From assembly GCF_030052815.1 (NCBI RefSeq), contig NC_079493.1, positions 124,382,394-124,446,393 of the forward strand: DNA of 64,000 nt. Reading direction: 5' to 3'. The DNA comes from Hevea brasiliensis (Eukaryota; Streptophyta; Magnoliopsida; Malpighiales; Euphorbiaceae). The notes under the pieces were generated by a model. That model had not been told where the DNA came from. It was given only the letters and a program-made list of their open reading frames with translations, and made no database searches. Positions 27,927 through 39,127 of the stretch are shown in pieces (position 1 is the first letter of the stretch; every line of letters starts with the position of its first letter). The translations under genes and the position numbers were made by a program.

Positions 27927-28709
27927 TCATCTATGAATACGATGACAAACGGTCCACAATGGCTTGAACACCCTGTTCATCAAGTCCATGAAGGCCGCTG
28001 GTGCATTAGTGAGTCCAAAAGACATCACCAAGAACTCATAATGACCATATCTTGTCCTGAAAGCCGTTTTGGACACGTCCTCATTCCTGATTCTCAACTG
28101 ATGGTAGCCTGATCGCAGGTCTATCTTGGAAAAGAATCTAGCTCCTTGGAGCTGATCGAACAAATCATCGATCCGAGGAAGTGGATACTTATTCTTCACA
28201 GTCACCTTGTTCAGCTGTCTGTAGTCAATACACAACCTCAATGACCCATCCTTCTTTCTCACAAATAGAACAGGAGCACCCCAGGGTGAAGTGCTCGGAC
28301 GTATGAAACCCTTGTCCAAAAGCTCCTGTAGTTGCTCCTTCAGCTCTTTCAATTCTGCTGGTGCCATCCTGTAAGGTGGCATGGATATGGGGTTTGTACC
28401 CGGAATAACATCAATGCAGAACTCTATTTCCCTTCCTGGTGGCAACCCTGGAAGCTCCTCTGGGAAGACACCCATAAATTCTCTGACAACAGGAACATTT
28501 TCCATGCTGACACCTTCTACAGATGTATCTCTCACCAATGCCAAATACCCTTGGCATCCACGCCTCAACATTTTTCTAGCACTAATTGCTGACACCAAAT
28601 TATATGGAGCCACGCTCCTGTCACCATCAAAGCTAAACTCTTCCACACCAGGTATGTGGAAATACACCTTTTTGTTCCTGCAGTCTAAGGTGGCATAATG
28701 AGCTGCCAA
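27927..28709 (-). CDS. Element C reverse transcriptase, N-terminal two thirds
   Basis: A frame of 260 residues with the canonical Ty3/gypsy RT blocks: [56 protein letters not shown] and [13 protein letters not shown]. The catalytic FIDD box is encoded by the next bases (about 27920-27945) but in another frame, so the copy cannot give active RT as written. Two or more small deletions lie between about 27905 and 27965. Confidence 0.9.
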   Translation of the reverse strand: MAAHYATLDCRNKKVYFHIPGVEEFSFDGDRSVAPYNLVSAISARKMLRRGCQGYLALVRDTSVEGVSMENVPVVREFMGVFPEELPGLPPGREIEFCIDVIPGTNPISMPPYRMAPAELKELKEQLQELLDKGFIRPSTSPWGAPVLFVRKKDGSLRLCIDYRQLNKVTVKNKYPLPRIDDLFDQLQGARFFSKIDLRSGYHQLRIRNEDVSKTAFRTRYGHYEFLVMSFGLTNAPAAFMDLMNRVFKPLWTVCHRIHR

Positions 28710-28858
28710 CTACCCATCCCGTGATTACATCGAAATCCACATCGGTAGAGGAACCAAGTCTGTGGGAGGATCTTTCCATCCACTACCACCGGCTACCCGG
28801 AAATACCATGTCTACTTCTATGTTGTCACTAAGTGGGGTAGCTCGACAAAGGGCACTC

Positions 28859-29062
28859 TTAAGTTGTAGGGTTTCTACCCAACCTCATGGCAAACACATG
28901 GGAGACAAATGAGTGCGTAGCACCCGGATCTATCAAAACACGAGCCTCATAAGAACAGACCAGAAGAATACCTGCCACAACTGCATTTGAAGCTTGAGCA
29001 TCCTGGTGGGTCAGGGTGAAAACCCGTGCTTGACCCCTACCCTGAGTGGCGTAACTCGACAT
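28859..29062 (-). pseudogene. Element C aspartic protease fragment
   Basis: A frame of 67 residues carrying VLIDPGATHSFVS, the plant Ty3/gypsy version of the retropepsin active site, followed by the start of the next conserved strand. It is cut off from both gag and RT by frame breaks. Confidence 0.75.
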
Positions 29063-30290
29063 CGACTTCTACCTCCCGACCGCCTCCAAATCCACGCCCC
29101 TTGTCCTCGGCCTGTGGCCATCGAATCGATCGCCGCCATGTTGGAAGCACCCGGATACAATTGTCGAGGAACATTTGCAACAGAACCCTATGACCCCATC
29201 TATGGCTCACTGAAAACGGGGCAGTCTCTAGCAAAGTGGCCCGGTTGGCCACACCTGAAGCATACTCCTGACCCCATCAAACAAGGTCCTGAATGTCCTC
29301 TTCCACACTGTGCACACGGTGCCAAAGAGGATCTGAACGAGCGAATCGCCTTGCCTGAATCGCTACCACTGGATCCGCACTCGTGCGAACCCTCGGGATT
29401 TGTGTCTAAAACCACTCCTCTTATTTCTGCTTCTTCCTCTGTAAGTAGTTTGGCCACCACTATCCATAGTACCCGTGTGGGGAACACCTGAAGAACCCTC
29501 TGCTCTGTTTTTCTTTGCTCTTCCGCTGTCATCCACAGCATAGCTAACCTCAATCTGTCTGGCTCGATCCACCACCACATCAAAAGACTGATCAGACATC
29601 ATGGCCAGGTTCGCATACCTCCTGTCAAGCCCCTTTAGGAATCTTTTCACCTTCATCTTTTCTCAGCTACTGCTGCAGGGCATATCTGCTCAATTCGAAA
29701 TTGCAGAGCATATTCATCTACAGACCTGCCATTCTGTCTTAAGGCCTCAAAGGCCCACTGTTTCTGATCTCTGAAGCTTTCTGGCACGAACCGATTGATG
29801 AAAAGTTCCACAAACTGAGCCCATGTCAAACCCTCCATCCGAGGTAACACGTAGTCATTCATCCATTGCCTAGGCATGGGCCCCATGACGTGCTGCATAC
29901 ACTCTATCAATCTTCTATCACCAATCAGAATTCTCGCCGTCTGCAGGAATCCAAAACCGATATGCGTCGTCTGACACATCATAAGTACCGGGCACCAACT
30001 TCTTGAAGTTTATGATCTGTTTGTAAGATTCCTCTCTTGGTGCGGTGGATCGCTGCCGTGGAGGATGGACCATATATCGCGCCATCATGTCGATGGTTCT
30101 CTGCAGACACCAGAGTAGCCGCCATGGGGTCCATAGGACCTGTGCCATGAAAGACTGTTTCGAATCGTGGTAGTCGCTCTTCTACTTGAGCGGCTCTAGG
30201 CCTCCTACCCCGCCTCCTGGCGGCGCCTCATCTGTCCGACACCTCGTCGAGCACATCCGCTCGTGCGTGCGGCCTCTCCTGCTTCTACGC
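29063..30290 (-). pseudogene. Element C gag (capsid and zinc knuckle), frame-broken
   Basis: Overlapping frames at 29918-30148, 29653-29982, 29363-29656 and 29200-29583 together cover a plant Ty3/gypsy gag. They include the ESYKQIINFKKLVPGTYD start of the retrotransposon gag domain, the ARFVELFINRF-like helix region (WAQFVELFINRFVPESF), and a CCHC knuckle CFRCGQPGHFARDC at about 29215-29260. At least four frame shifts separate them. The exact start is uncertain. Confidence 0.8.
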
Positions 30291-30504
30291 ATTTTCCTGA
30301 AATTCAGCAGCATTAGCCCACAAAAATTCAAAACTGCTCATTACACAGCTCTATAGACTCATATTTATACATAACATATGGAGCAGAAACTAGAAGCAAA
30401 GATGACAATGCAAGACGAATATGGACCCTATTTTTCCGCATGTGACTCCTAGTAGACTCTTCCCAACACTTTAGACAATTTTTCCCTAAGAATCTGGAGC
30501 CTAA

Positions 30505-30516
30505 GCTCTGATACCA
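30505..30516 (-). other. Primer-binding site of element C (tRNA-iMet type)
   Basis: The minus strand reads TGGTATCAGAGC just inside the 5' LTR, identical to the site in element B. Confidence 0.92.
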
Positions 30517-30520
30517 CATT

Positions 30521-33023
30521 TGTCACGACCCAACCTATGGGCCGGACCGGCACTAGGACCTGGGCCAGCCTAAAGCCCCCGAGGCCCGTAGTAAGCCTTA
30601 ACTATTTATTAACCCAACTCTAAGGCCCATTTGGGCCCAATTTCAAGAAAACAAACGGACAGAGTCCGGCCATAAAATGGACTTTCCAACGGGGAGTTTT
30701 TGACTCACCCGACCTGTAAACACAATAAATACTCAATTGGGGAGCTCAGCTCACCCTCCACATACTCATCAACATAAAATAAATGGGAGCTCAGCTCCCT
30801 CATCCAATCCATCAAAACAGACATAGAATATTAAGTTTACAGGTCCAACATGATAATAATATTACAGACCAAATTCAAATAATTACTGCTAACACATGCG
30901 GAAATTCTAGGAGTAAATAAAATTACACAATTATTGATAAACACCTGCGAAGGAGAAAAGCAGGTTAACCCAGAACAAAATATCCTCCTGTGGCCTGTAA
31001 AAATTTTTGAACAGGAGTGAGCGTTCGACTCAGAGAGTAAAATATCAATCTTAACTATAATCTCTATAACTATCTGAACTAATGCAACCTGTAGAGTGAA
31101 ATGCAACATCACATCATATTCACATCATAGCATCAAAAAGGTAATTTGGAGCACTCACACACCCTGTAACATCATTCATAATATATGGGAGCTGATCCCC
31201 TATACAGCTCTCTTAAATCCAATCTGGTGCCAGCGAAGAACTCAGCTCGGACTTCCACTTAAATACCAAATCGGGGTCCCAAATGAAGAACTCAAGCCGT
31301 GTCTACCCCAAGGACCGGTCCCAGAAGAACTCAAGCCGTGTCTACCCGTCCTATCCATAGTCCACACCACATCACACGCACGCCAACGCACGACACCGCC
31401 TCCAAATTACCACAACAACACTCATGGCACATTAATGCTTATCAATGCAACATAATTCGTGCCTAGAGTTTAACTACATAAATATATGCATATAAGTGAT
31501 GCATGGGCATGTTGAACATATAATAATATCGAAATTACGCTTAAAATTAATATTTTACTCACAAACTTGACGACAATTTCTTGTGGCGGTGGCGGAGGAA
31601 GAAGGTCAGCTCACACGACAATTACATTACATCTTTTTAATATATTTGACTCAATTGAAACATTGTAAAATATCAAGTACGCCCTAAGTCGTGCAGAAAA
31701 TCCTACAGAGTCTCCCTATACCTAGGACCTACCCAACCTGCAAATGGGTTCTAAACACACTTCTATACTCACAATCCATATATCAACAGTTCTATCATAT
31801 CACACAGCCCCTCCTGGGCCCATCAAATCAGTCATCCATCACAATACGCAAAATTTCAATTTAGTCCTTATTATTGATCATTTTTGCAAAAACTGCCCAA
31901 ACAAGCTCTAAAAATTATAAAACTTTGCCCCGCGGTCCTTAGCAATATTACTAAGCTATTGCAAAAAGAATCGTAATTTTCTAAGCTACCACGAATATTT
32001 TATGGATTTTTAATCCTATTTAAGCACTAGAAAATTACGTAAAAACAAGGTTCGGGTTTACCTTTGCCGATTCCGACTTCGGGAACGCGCTCGGGACGTC
32101 TGACAATGGGGGGCTAGCCAAAACCTCGGTCCAATTCGGAGACTTTTCCAGAACGTCCGTTTAGCCCAAATTTGCACCCGATCAATTGTCGAATTTCCGC
32201 GAATCGAGGATACCTACACGAAGCCCATAACACGGGGGTTAGTACATAAATTTTTCAGAATTTTCTAAGCTCATTTAATGCTCGGAAAAACACTGCGAAG
32301 TTCCGTGGGACCCACCGAAAAACGTTGTCGGAAAATTTTGAAATTAATATCCCGCGAAGCCCTCGTCGAGTGGAGCGTGCTGGTAGCCTCGGTTTTCTCG
32401 TGGGATTCACGGTTTTCGAGAAATCTAGCCCAAAAGTCAAAATGGGCGAAAATCTTCCTGAGCAAAAATCGGACAATCCGCTCGATGGATTTCGGCGTTC
32501 TTGGTGTCTATGGAAAGCTCTCGCCGAGTAGATGATTTTGGACACAAGACCCGGTCCAATCGGTGGCCGGATCGGCCGGATTTGGCCGGAGAAACTGGAG
32601 CGACGCGCGCGCGCAGGGGAGAGGAGGAGAGAGAAAAGAAAGAGAAAAGAGAGAGACGCGCGCGGGAGAAGAAAAAGGAAAGGGGGCCGGTTCGATTCGA
32701 TCGGTCCGATCCGGTCCGGTTCGATTCGGCCGGTTCGATTCGAAATACAAAATTTTGAATTTTTACTCTGCCTCGGGACCGAAAACGAGGTCCAAAAATT
32801 CCGAAAAAATTCCATAAAACTCAGAAAAATACGTAGACTCCAAATATATTTTTAGTTTTGCCACGTGGTCTTTAAATAAATTTTTAAAAATCATCAAAGT
32901 TTATATTTTCGGAAAATCGAACCCGATTTTTAAAATCCGAAAAATCTCAAAAAAATTCCTAAAATTTAAATAAAATTTAAATATCAAAAATACTCATAAT
33001 TAATAAAATTTTGGGGTGTTACA
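30521..33023 (-). repeat. 5' LTR of element C
   Basis: Direct repeat of 23041-25534 in the same orientation. Long identical stretches are interrupted by a block of small indels and substitutions around 31210-31760. Confidence 0.93.
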
Positions 33024-34540
33024 GTAAAGAAGTATTGATATTTATTTAGCAAATTAATAAAATTAGTATAGTGAATAAATTATATTAAATATTTTATAAA
33101 TATTTAAAAATTATTATTATTTATTAAATTAAATTATGATAAATATTATTAATATGAATTAATAAAAAATATGAATAAATAATTTTTGAAATAAATTATT
33201 TAAATATTGTTAATTATTATAATTAGTTGTGGAGCCACATTATATTGAGTGGGTCAATCACTTAATTTTATAAAGAAAAATTAAAATTATATATCATATA
33301 GAATATTTTTAATAGTTTTAATAAATGAATTTTATTGATGAAATTAATAAAAAAATAAATTAAGGTCAATTTTATATTTTAAAATTAATTTTATAATTTA
33401 TTTAATTCATTTACATAATTTTTTAATCTTTTAAATAATATATAAAGATATATTTTTAATATTAATTTTTTATTTATAATTAATTAATTTATTCCAAATT
33501 TTAACAGTGATAAAAATTTTAATATACTATGTTACATATTATTTTACAAAATTTTATTTTTATTATTATTGATACACACTGAGCACAAGTGTAAGAGTCA
33601 TATAAGTAATATAGAAATAGATATTGTTTCTTCTAAGAGTTGAGTTTTCAATTGAGCTATAATTATAAAGCTAAATATATTTAAAAATTATAATTTAACC
33701 AAACAATGAATGAAAATTAAGAGTTTGAAATATAAAATATAAAATTGCAAAATTTAATTTAAACAATTAATTAATTTAAAATAGACTAAAATTATGCAAG
33801 CAGAATTGCCTTAATGAAATTGTTAAAATGAAATTAACCAGAACATTTAAAATTAAAATTTCAAACAATAATTGGCAGAAAAGACGATTCTGTGGTCAAT
33901 TATTTTTAGAGATCAAAATAATATTTAATATATATTTATAATTTTTTTTATAAAATTATATGGATAAAATTTCTTTTTGGCACTCCTACTACATAATGAT
34001 TGAATTAATAAAATTTTGATATTATCTTAATTTAATTAATAAAATTTTTTTATTAAAAATTTGAGTGAGTAAAAACTTTCGAGCCATATTTATATCAAAA
34101 AATTAAAACTGCGATAAAAAGTGAATTCACAAAAAAATTAAAATAATTTTTCATAAGTGGCAGTGAACAATTTTTCCAGTACATAAGTGATTTAATTCTA
34201 ATTTAACAATACAATGAAGGGTACATATATATCACATTAATTGAAACACCTAACACATTGAAAGTCTTAATTTTTGGGGCGCTCTCCAGTCACCACCCTT
34301 CAATAATAAGCTAGGTAGAAGTTGCACTCATATATATTTTATTATTATGACAAGGTGTACGTCCTATTAAAGAAATGCAAATTTTGGGAAAAAAAAAGGA
34401 AAAAGTAAAATTGGAGCAAGCAAGATGATAAGAATATATTCGTAATAGACATAATAATATTAGATCCTGATTCTTGCAATATATATGGATGGGAAGAAAA
34501 ATAATGTGAAAAAATAATAATAAAAGATGATAGTGATTTT
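33024..34540. repeat. Segmental duplication, end of block T and block S (copy 1a)
   Basis: A/T-rich, non-coding. 33230-34540 recurs at 37190-38490, 42230-43560 and 60970-62310. Landmarks are GTTGTGGAGCCACATTATAT, the GACACACTGAGCACAAGTGTAAG-like stretch and the TTATGACAAGGTGTACGTCC stretch. No gene is visible. Confidence 0.85.
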
Positions 34541-36000
34541 ATATTTTAATATAATGGTTGTTTGGTATTAAGGTCGGAATGTAAAAATTGTATTTTAGAA
34601 AAAATTATTTTAAATATCTTTGAAAAAGTAATTTTGTATTTTTAATATTTTTATAATTAAAATTTATTAAATTTAATTTGAAATTATTTTTAAATATTTT
34701 TTAATTAATATATTTTAAAATATTTTTTTAATAATAACTCTAATAATAATGTCAAAAAAATTTGAAATGAAAGTTATTTTTTTAAATAATAAAATTATAA
34801 TTTTATTTCTACAATTTTTTTAAAAGAATTAAAAAATTAAAGAGAGAAAATATTATTAAATTGTAAAAACTACTTTTAAGATGGTTCTTAGTCTTAAATT
34901 ATCATAATATAGATAAATATTTAAATCCCATTATATGTTTATTTAATTACACTTGCGTATATTTGATCTTAACTATCTTGTTTTATTTTTATTCTACCAC
35001 ACTGCGAGAGTCAAGACAAGAACTGGGTACGTAGAAATACATATCCACGCATGTGATTATAATTCAAAGGCACATTGTACTAAAAAAATACAAATTTCAG
35101 ATAAAAAAAATAAAAAATTATCAAAAAGATGATAGACTTACTTACATAATAATGTAAAAAAAAAAAATCTTATTTCTAAAAAATACAATTCTTGATTTTT
35201 TTTTTCTCAAATTAGTACAATAGATATGATAAAAATGTGGTAAAAAAACAAATTCACAAAAAAATTAAGATAATTTTTCATAAAATTTTTAAATCTTAAA
35301 AACACTTTCATTATTTAAAAAAAAAATTCTCCCAATGCCAATGGTAAAGTGTTGATTTTAGAATCGTGGACGATAATTGAAAGAAGACCTCGTAGCTTGA
35401 AAAGTCTTTACAGTAATTGAAAACTTGCCTCATGTCAATTAAAGTCAGCTATCATTTATCACATTAATTGAGACACTCAATGCATTGAAATCTCACCATC
35501 CGAATTCCTGCATCAACTTAATTTTTTGGATGCTCTCCCGTCAACACCCTTCAATAATAAGGTACGTAAAAAATTGCATTTATATATATATTTTTTATTA
35601 TTATGACAAGGTGTACATTAAAATATTTACCAATAATTTAATAAATAATATAAAATATTTTTAGAAAAAATAATTTCTATAAAAAATATATTTTACATGA
35701 ATTATTTTACACAACAAATACAGTAGCTTTTGTTTTCTTAGTGTTTCCCTATAAAATTAATTTTATTTAATTTACGCGTGTCAAAAAAAAAATATATATA
35801 TATGATCTTTTCTCATGTGTAAACTAAATTGTAAGCCTTCCAAGGACGCCTACGATCTTAATGTGAAATAAATGCACGCCGATTTGATTTATGAATAGAA
35901 CAATTGACAGGAAAAAAATGACCTAATATTTTCTTGGGTTTTTTAACTCTATTAGGATGCACTTTGTTAGGATATATACTCGTTCAACTTTTGTGAAAAT
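34541..36000. repeat. Segmental duplication, block P (copy 1)
   Basis: Non-coding. 34541-34856 matches 43590-43907, and 34857-35800 matches 18085-18780 and 43908-44850. It includes a second instance of the CCACCCTTCAATAATAA module (about 35530-35560). The rest up to 36000 matches 44850-45050. Confidence 0.8.
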
Positions 36001-36029
36001 GGAAGAGAATTTTATCACTTGAGAAAACT

Positions 36030-36540
36030 TGAAAGGAGGCTTGTGCATTAAAAAGTAAAAGTGTGCTTGAAAAGTAAATTGATCATTGTGAAAAATATAA
36101 ATATCGCATTGGAAAAGTAAATTGAATGCTTGACTAAAAATTAAATATGTGCATTGAAAAAATAAATTGATCGCTTTACAGGAAAGGTAAATATGTGCAT
36201 CGAAAATGTAAATTGATTACTTTACAGAAAGGTAAATTGATCATTTGAAAAAATAAATTTATGCATTAAAAATGTAAATCGATTGTTTTGAGAAATAAAA
36301 TCATTGCTGTAAAAATAAATTGTGCATTAAAAATTAAGTGAATAGATTGCTTGAAAACAAAAAAAAAAAGGACATGAAAACTGTAATTTGTATTGAAAAT
36401 TGAAAAGATGACTTATAGAAATTGAAATATGTACAGAAAAAATGTAAATTAATTACTTAAATTGACAATAAAATATTGATTGATTGTCTAAAAAAATAAA
36501 AAAAAACTACTTGAAAATGTAAAGATTGCTAAACTAGAAA
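36030..36540. repeat. Block Q: degenerate minisatellite-like repeat (copy 1)
   Basis: A run of loosely repeated 20-35 bp pieces of the type GTAAATTGATCnnTTGAAAA and TGTGCATTAAAAA. The same run is conserved at 45080-45590. It is not open in any frame. Confidence 0.65.
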
Positions 36541-37180
36541 AAATTTAAAATAAGACAATATATCTGTTAGGTATTAATTAATTAATTATGTATTCCTTTG
36601 CTTCTACTTGCTTCGTAGCCAACTGGCTGCATAGTTATCACATTTTTCACCGTTTCCACTTTTCTCTCCCTGCTAGCCCACTTTCACAACTTCCAATAAC
36701 TATATGTAACTATCCACAACTTTTATAATCACCTACTACACCACTTCTTCCTCTTGCCTACTATTCTACTTTCATATTTATCTTTAGTAGATATTTTTAG
36801 ATATAGAGTAAATAACACTTACCTATATGAGTAATTATTTAATCGATCTATTTTTATATAATTAATATTCACTAATTGTTAATTTTTTATCGGCTTAAAT
36901 TATTAGGATTGATCACATTAAATTAATAATTTAATTTAATATTTTAAATTTATTAATTAATTAAAGATAAAAAAATATTACAATTAAATTATGGTGTAAA
37001 CCGTTAGTACTCAACAAACATTTTCCTATCTATGGAGGACTTCACGTCGATTTATTTAAAAGCAAGTGGGAAATGAAATAGAAATTGACTATAATTTATC
37101 GGTTGAAGTAGAAATGATTAGCTGGATTGTTAATTTACCACTCATAATTGATGGTCGATTGCTGTTAATCATTTAAATAT
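36541..37180. repeat. Segmental duplication, block R (copy 1), empty site for three insertions
   Basis: This matches 18780-22555 (minus the MITE and solo LTR) and 45600-45784 joined to 60529-60960. It has one uninterrupted copy of each target: about 36670-36677 for the MITE, 36730-36734 for the solo LTR, and CTACA at 36736-36740 for element D. Confidence 0.85.
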
Positions 37181-38490
37181 TGTTAATTATTATAATTAGT
37201 TGTGGAGCCACATTATATTGAGCGGGTAAATCACTTAATTTTATAAAGAAAAATTAAAATTATATATCATATAGAATATTTTTAATAATTTTAATAAATG
37301 AATTTTATTGATGAAACTAATAAAAAAATAAATTAAGGTCAATTTTATATTTTAAAATTAATTTTATAATTTATTTAATTCATTTACATAATTTTTTAAT
37401 CTTTTAAATAATATATAAATATATATTTTTAATATTAATATTTTATTTATAATTGATTAATTTATTTCAAATTTTAACTGTAATAAAAAAATTTAATATA
37501 CTATGTTACAAAAGTTTATTTTTATTATTATTGATACACATTGACCACAAGTGTAAGGGTCATATAAATAATATAGAAATAGATATTATTTTTTTGAAGA
37601 ATTGAGTTTTCAATTGAATATAATTATAAAGCTAAGTAGATTTGAAAATTATAATTTAACCAAATAATGAATAAAATTGGGAGTCTAAAATATAAAATAT
37701 AAAATTATAAAATTCAATCTAAATAATTAATTAATTTAAAATGGACTAAAATTAAGCGAGCAAAATTATCTTAGTGAAATTGATAAAATGAAATTAACCA
37801 AAACATTCAAAATTAAAATTTCAAATAACAATTAACAAAAAAGATGATTATGTAGTCAGTTATTTTTAGGGATCAAAATAATATTTAATATATATTTATA
37901 AATTTTTTCATAAAATTATATGGATAAAATTTTCTTTTTGGCACTTCTCAGTCTCAGATTACATAGTGATTGAATTAATAGAATTTTGATATTATCTTAA
38001 TTTAATTAGTAAAATTTTTTTATTAGGAAATTGAGAAAGTAAGAGTTCTAAAAAGATATTTATATCAAAAAAGTAAAACCGCGGTAAAAGATGAATTCGC
38101 AAAAAATTTAAAATAATTTTTCATAAGTGGCAGAAGGCTTGTATATTGAACAATTTTTCAGTAGATAAGTGATTTAATTCTAATTCAACAATACAGTGAA
38201 GTGTACGTATCACATTTATTGAAACCCCCAACACATTGAAAGTCTTAATTTTTAGGACGCTCTCCACTCACCACCCTTCAATAATAACGTGGGTAAAAGT
38301 TGCATCCATATACATTTTATTATTATGACAAGGTGTACGTCCTATTAAAAAAATGCAAATTTTGGGAAAGAAAAAAAGAAAAAGTAAAATTGGAGCAAGC
38401 AAGGTGATGAGGATATATTCGTAATAGACATAATAATATTAGATCCCAATTCTTGCAATACATATGGATGGGAGGAAGAAAAATAATGTA
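37181..38490. repeat. Segmental duplication, block S (copy 1b)
   Basis: A second copy of block S, directly after block R and on the 3' side of the ankyrin gene. It corresponds to 60960-62310 in copy 2. No gene is visible. Confidence 0.85.
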
Positions 38491-38524
38491 AATCGAATTG
38501 TGATTTTCGGATTTTAAAAACCAA

Positions 38525-38670
38525 GTTAAGATAAAAAGAATAGCTTAAGCTTTTCATTCTCCGTGGATTTATGAGAGAATCACCTTCAAAAATTGCTGCT
38601 GAGCATAAACCGATTTATTTGATGTACGCCATCCAAATCATCTGTGACATTTGTCAATTTCTCAATCCAG
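38525..38670 (-). pseudogene. Third first-exon relic, downstream of the ankyrin gene
   Basis: This is similar to 15991-16147 (shared TTCATTCTCnGTGGATTTnTGAG stretch at one end and the GACAnnTGTCA stretch at the other). The minus-strand frame is interrupted by a stop. It sits where the next gene of a head-to-tail array would start. Confidence 0.5.
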
Positions 38671-39127
38671 GACATTGCTTATTAAACAGGTTATCGAAAC
38701 TGGAAAGTATGGAGTCGTAAAATTTAAATTTAAGATGCTTAAATTACTAAAAAGTATGAAAGTAAACAAATAATTTGTTATATAAAATAGAAAGAGGAAT
38801 GAAAATTTGCAGTTGTATTATATATATCAACGCGCAATTAATTAGAACTTAAACTGAGTTCTTGGTAAAAACTTGAAAAATCAAATTTTAATAAATACAA
38901 ACATGAAGAAGGCATCACATAGGAATGTAGCTAATGTTTATTAGCTAGTCTTCATATAGAAGATAATACAGCCACAAATACATACCATACAAATAAATAA
39001 ACAACGTTACAAACCGCACACAAATGCAAAGGGAACATTAATGTTGCATAAATATTGATAAGACATACAAAAGAAATTGAAGATGAAAATTAGCTTAGTG
39101 GGGACATCATTCACAGAATTTCTGTGA
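38671..39127. other. 3' flank of the ankyrin-PGG gene
   Basis: Non-coding. It presumably holds the 3' untranslated region and polyadenylation region of the minus-strand gene. No confident poly(A) signal was assigned. Confidence 0.4.

Larger units (their letters stand above)
23041..33023 (-). mobile_element. Element C: full-length Tekay-like chromovirus on the minus strand
   Basis: A 9.98 kb element with LTRs at 23041-25534 and 30521-33023 that look nearly identical, flanked by a perfect 5-bp duplication GTAAA (23036-23040 and 33024-33028). The order on the minus strand is LTR, iMet primer site, gag with zinc knuckle, protease, RT, RNase H, integrase, chromodomain-like tail, polypurine tract, LTR. 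This order, the long LTRs and the chromodomain place it with Tekay/Del chromoviruses. Every coding domain is recognisable, but the frame changes several times, so the copy as written is not autonomous. Confidence 0.93.

Noticed and set aside
28994..29491. 165-codon plus-strand frame opposite the gag/protease of element C
   Set aside because: It is a shadow frame of the minus-strand gag region, where CCHC and protease motifs are clearly on the other strand.
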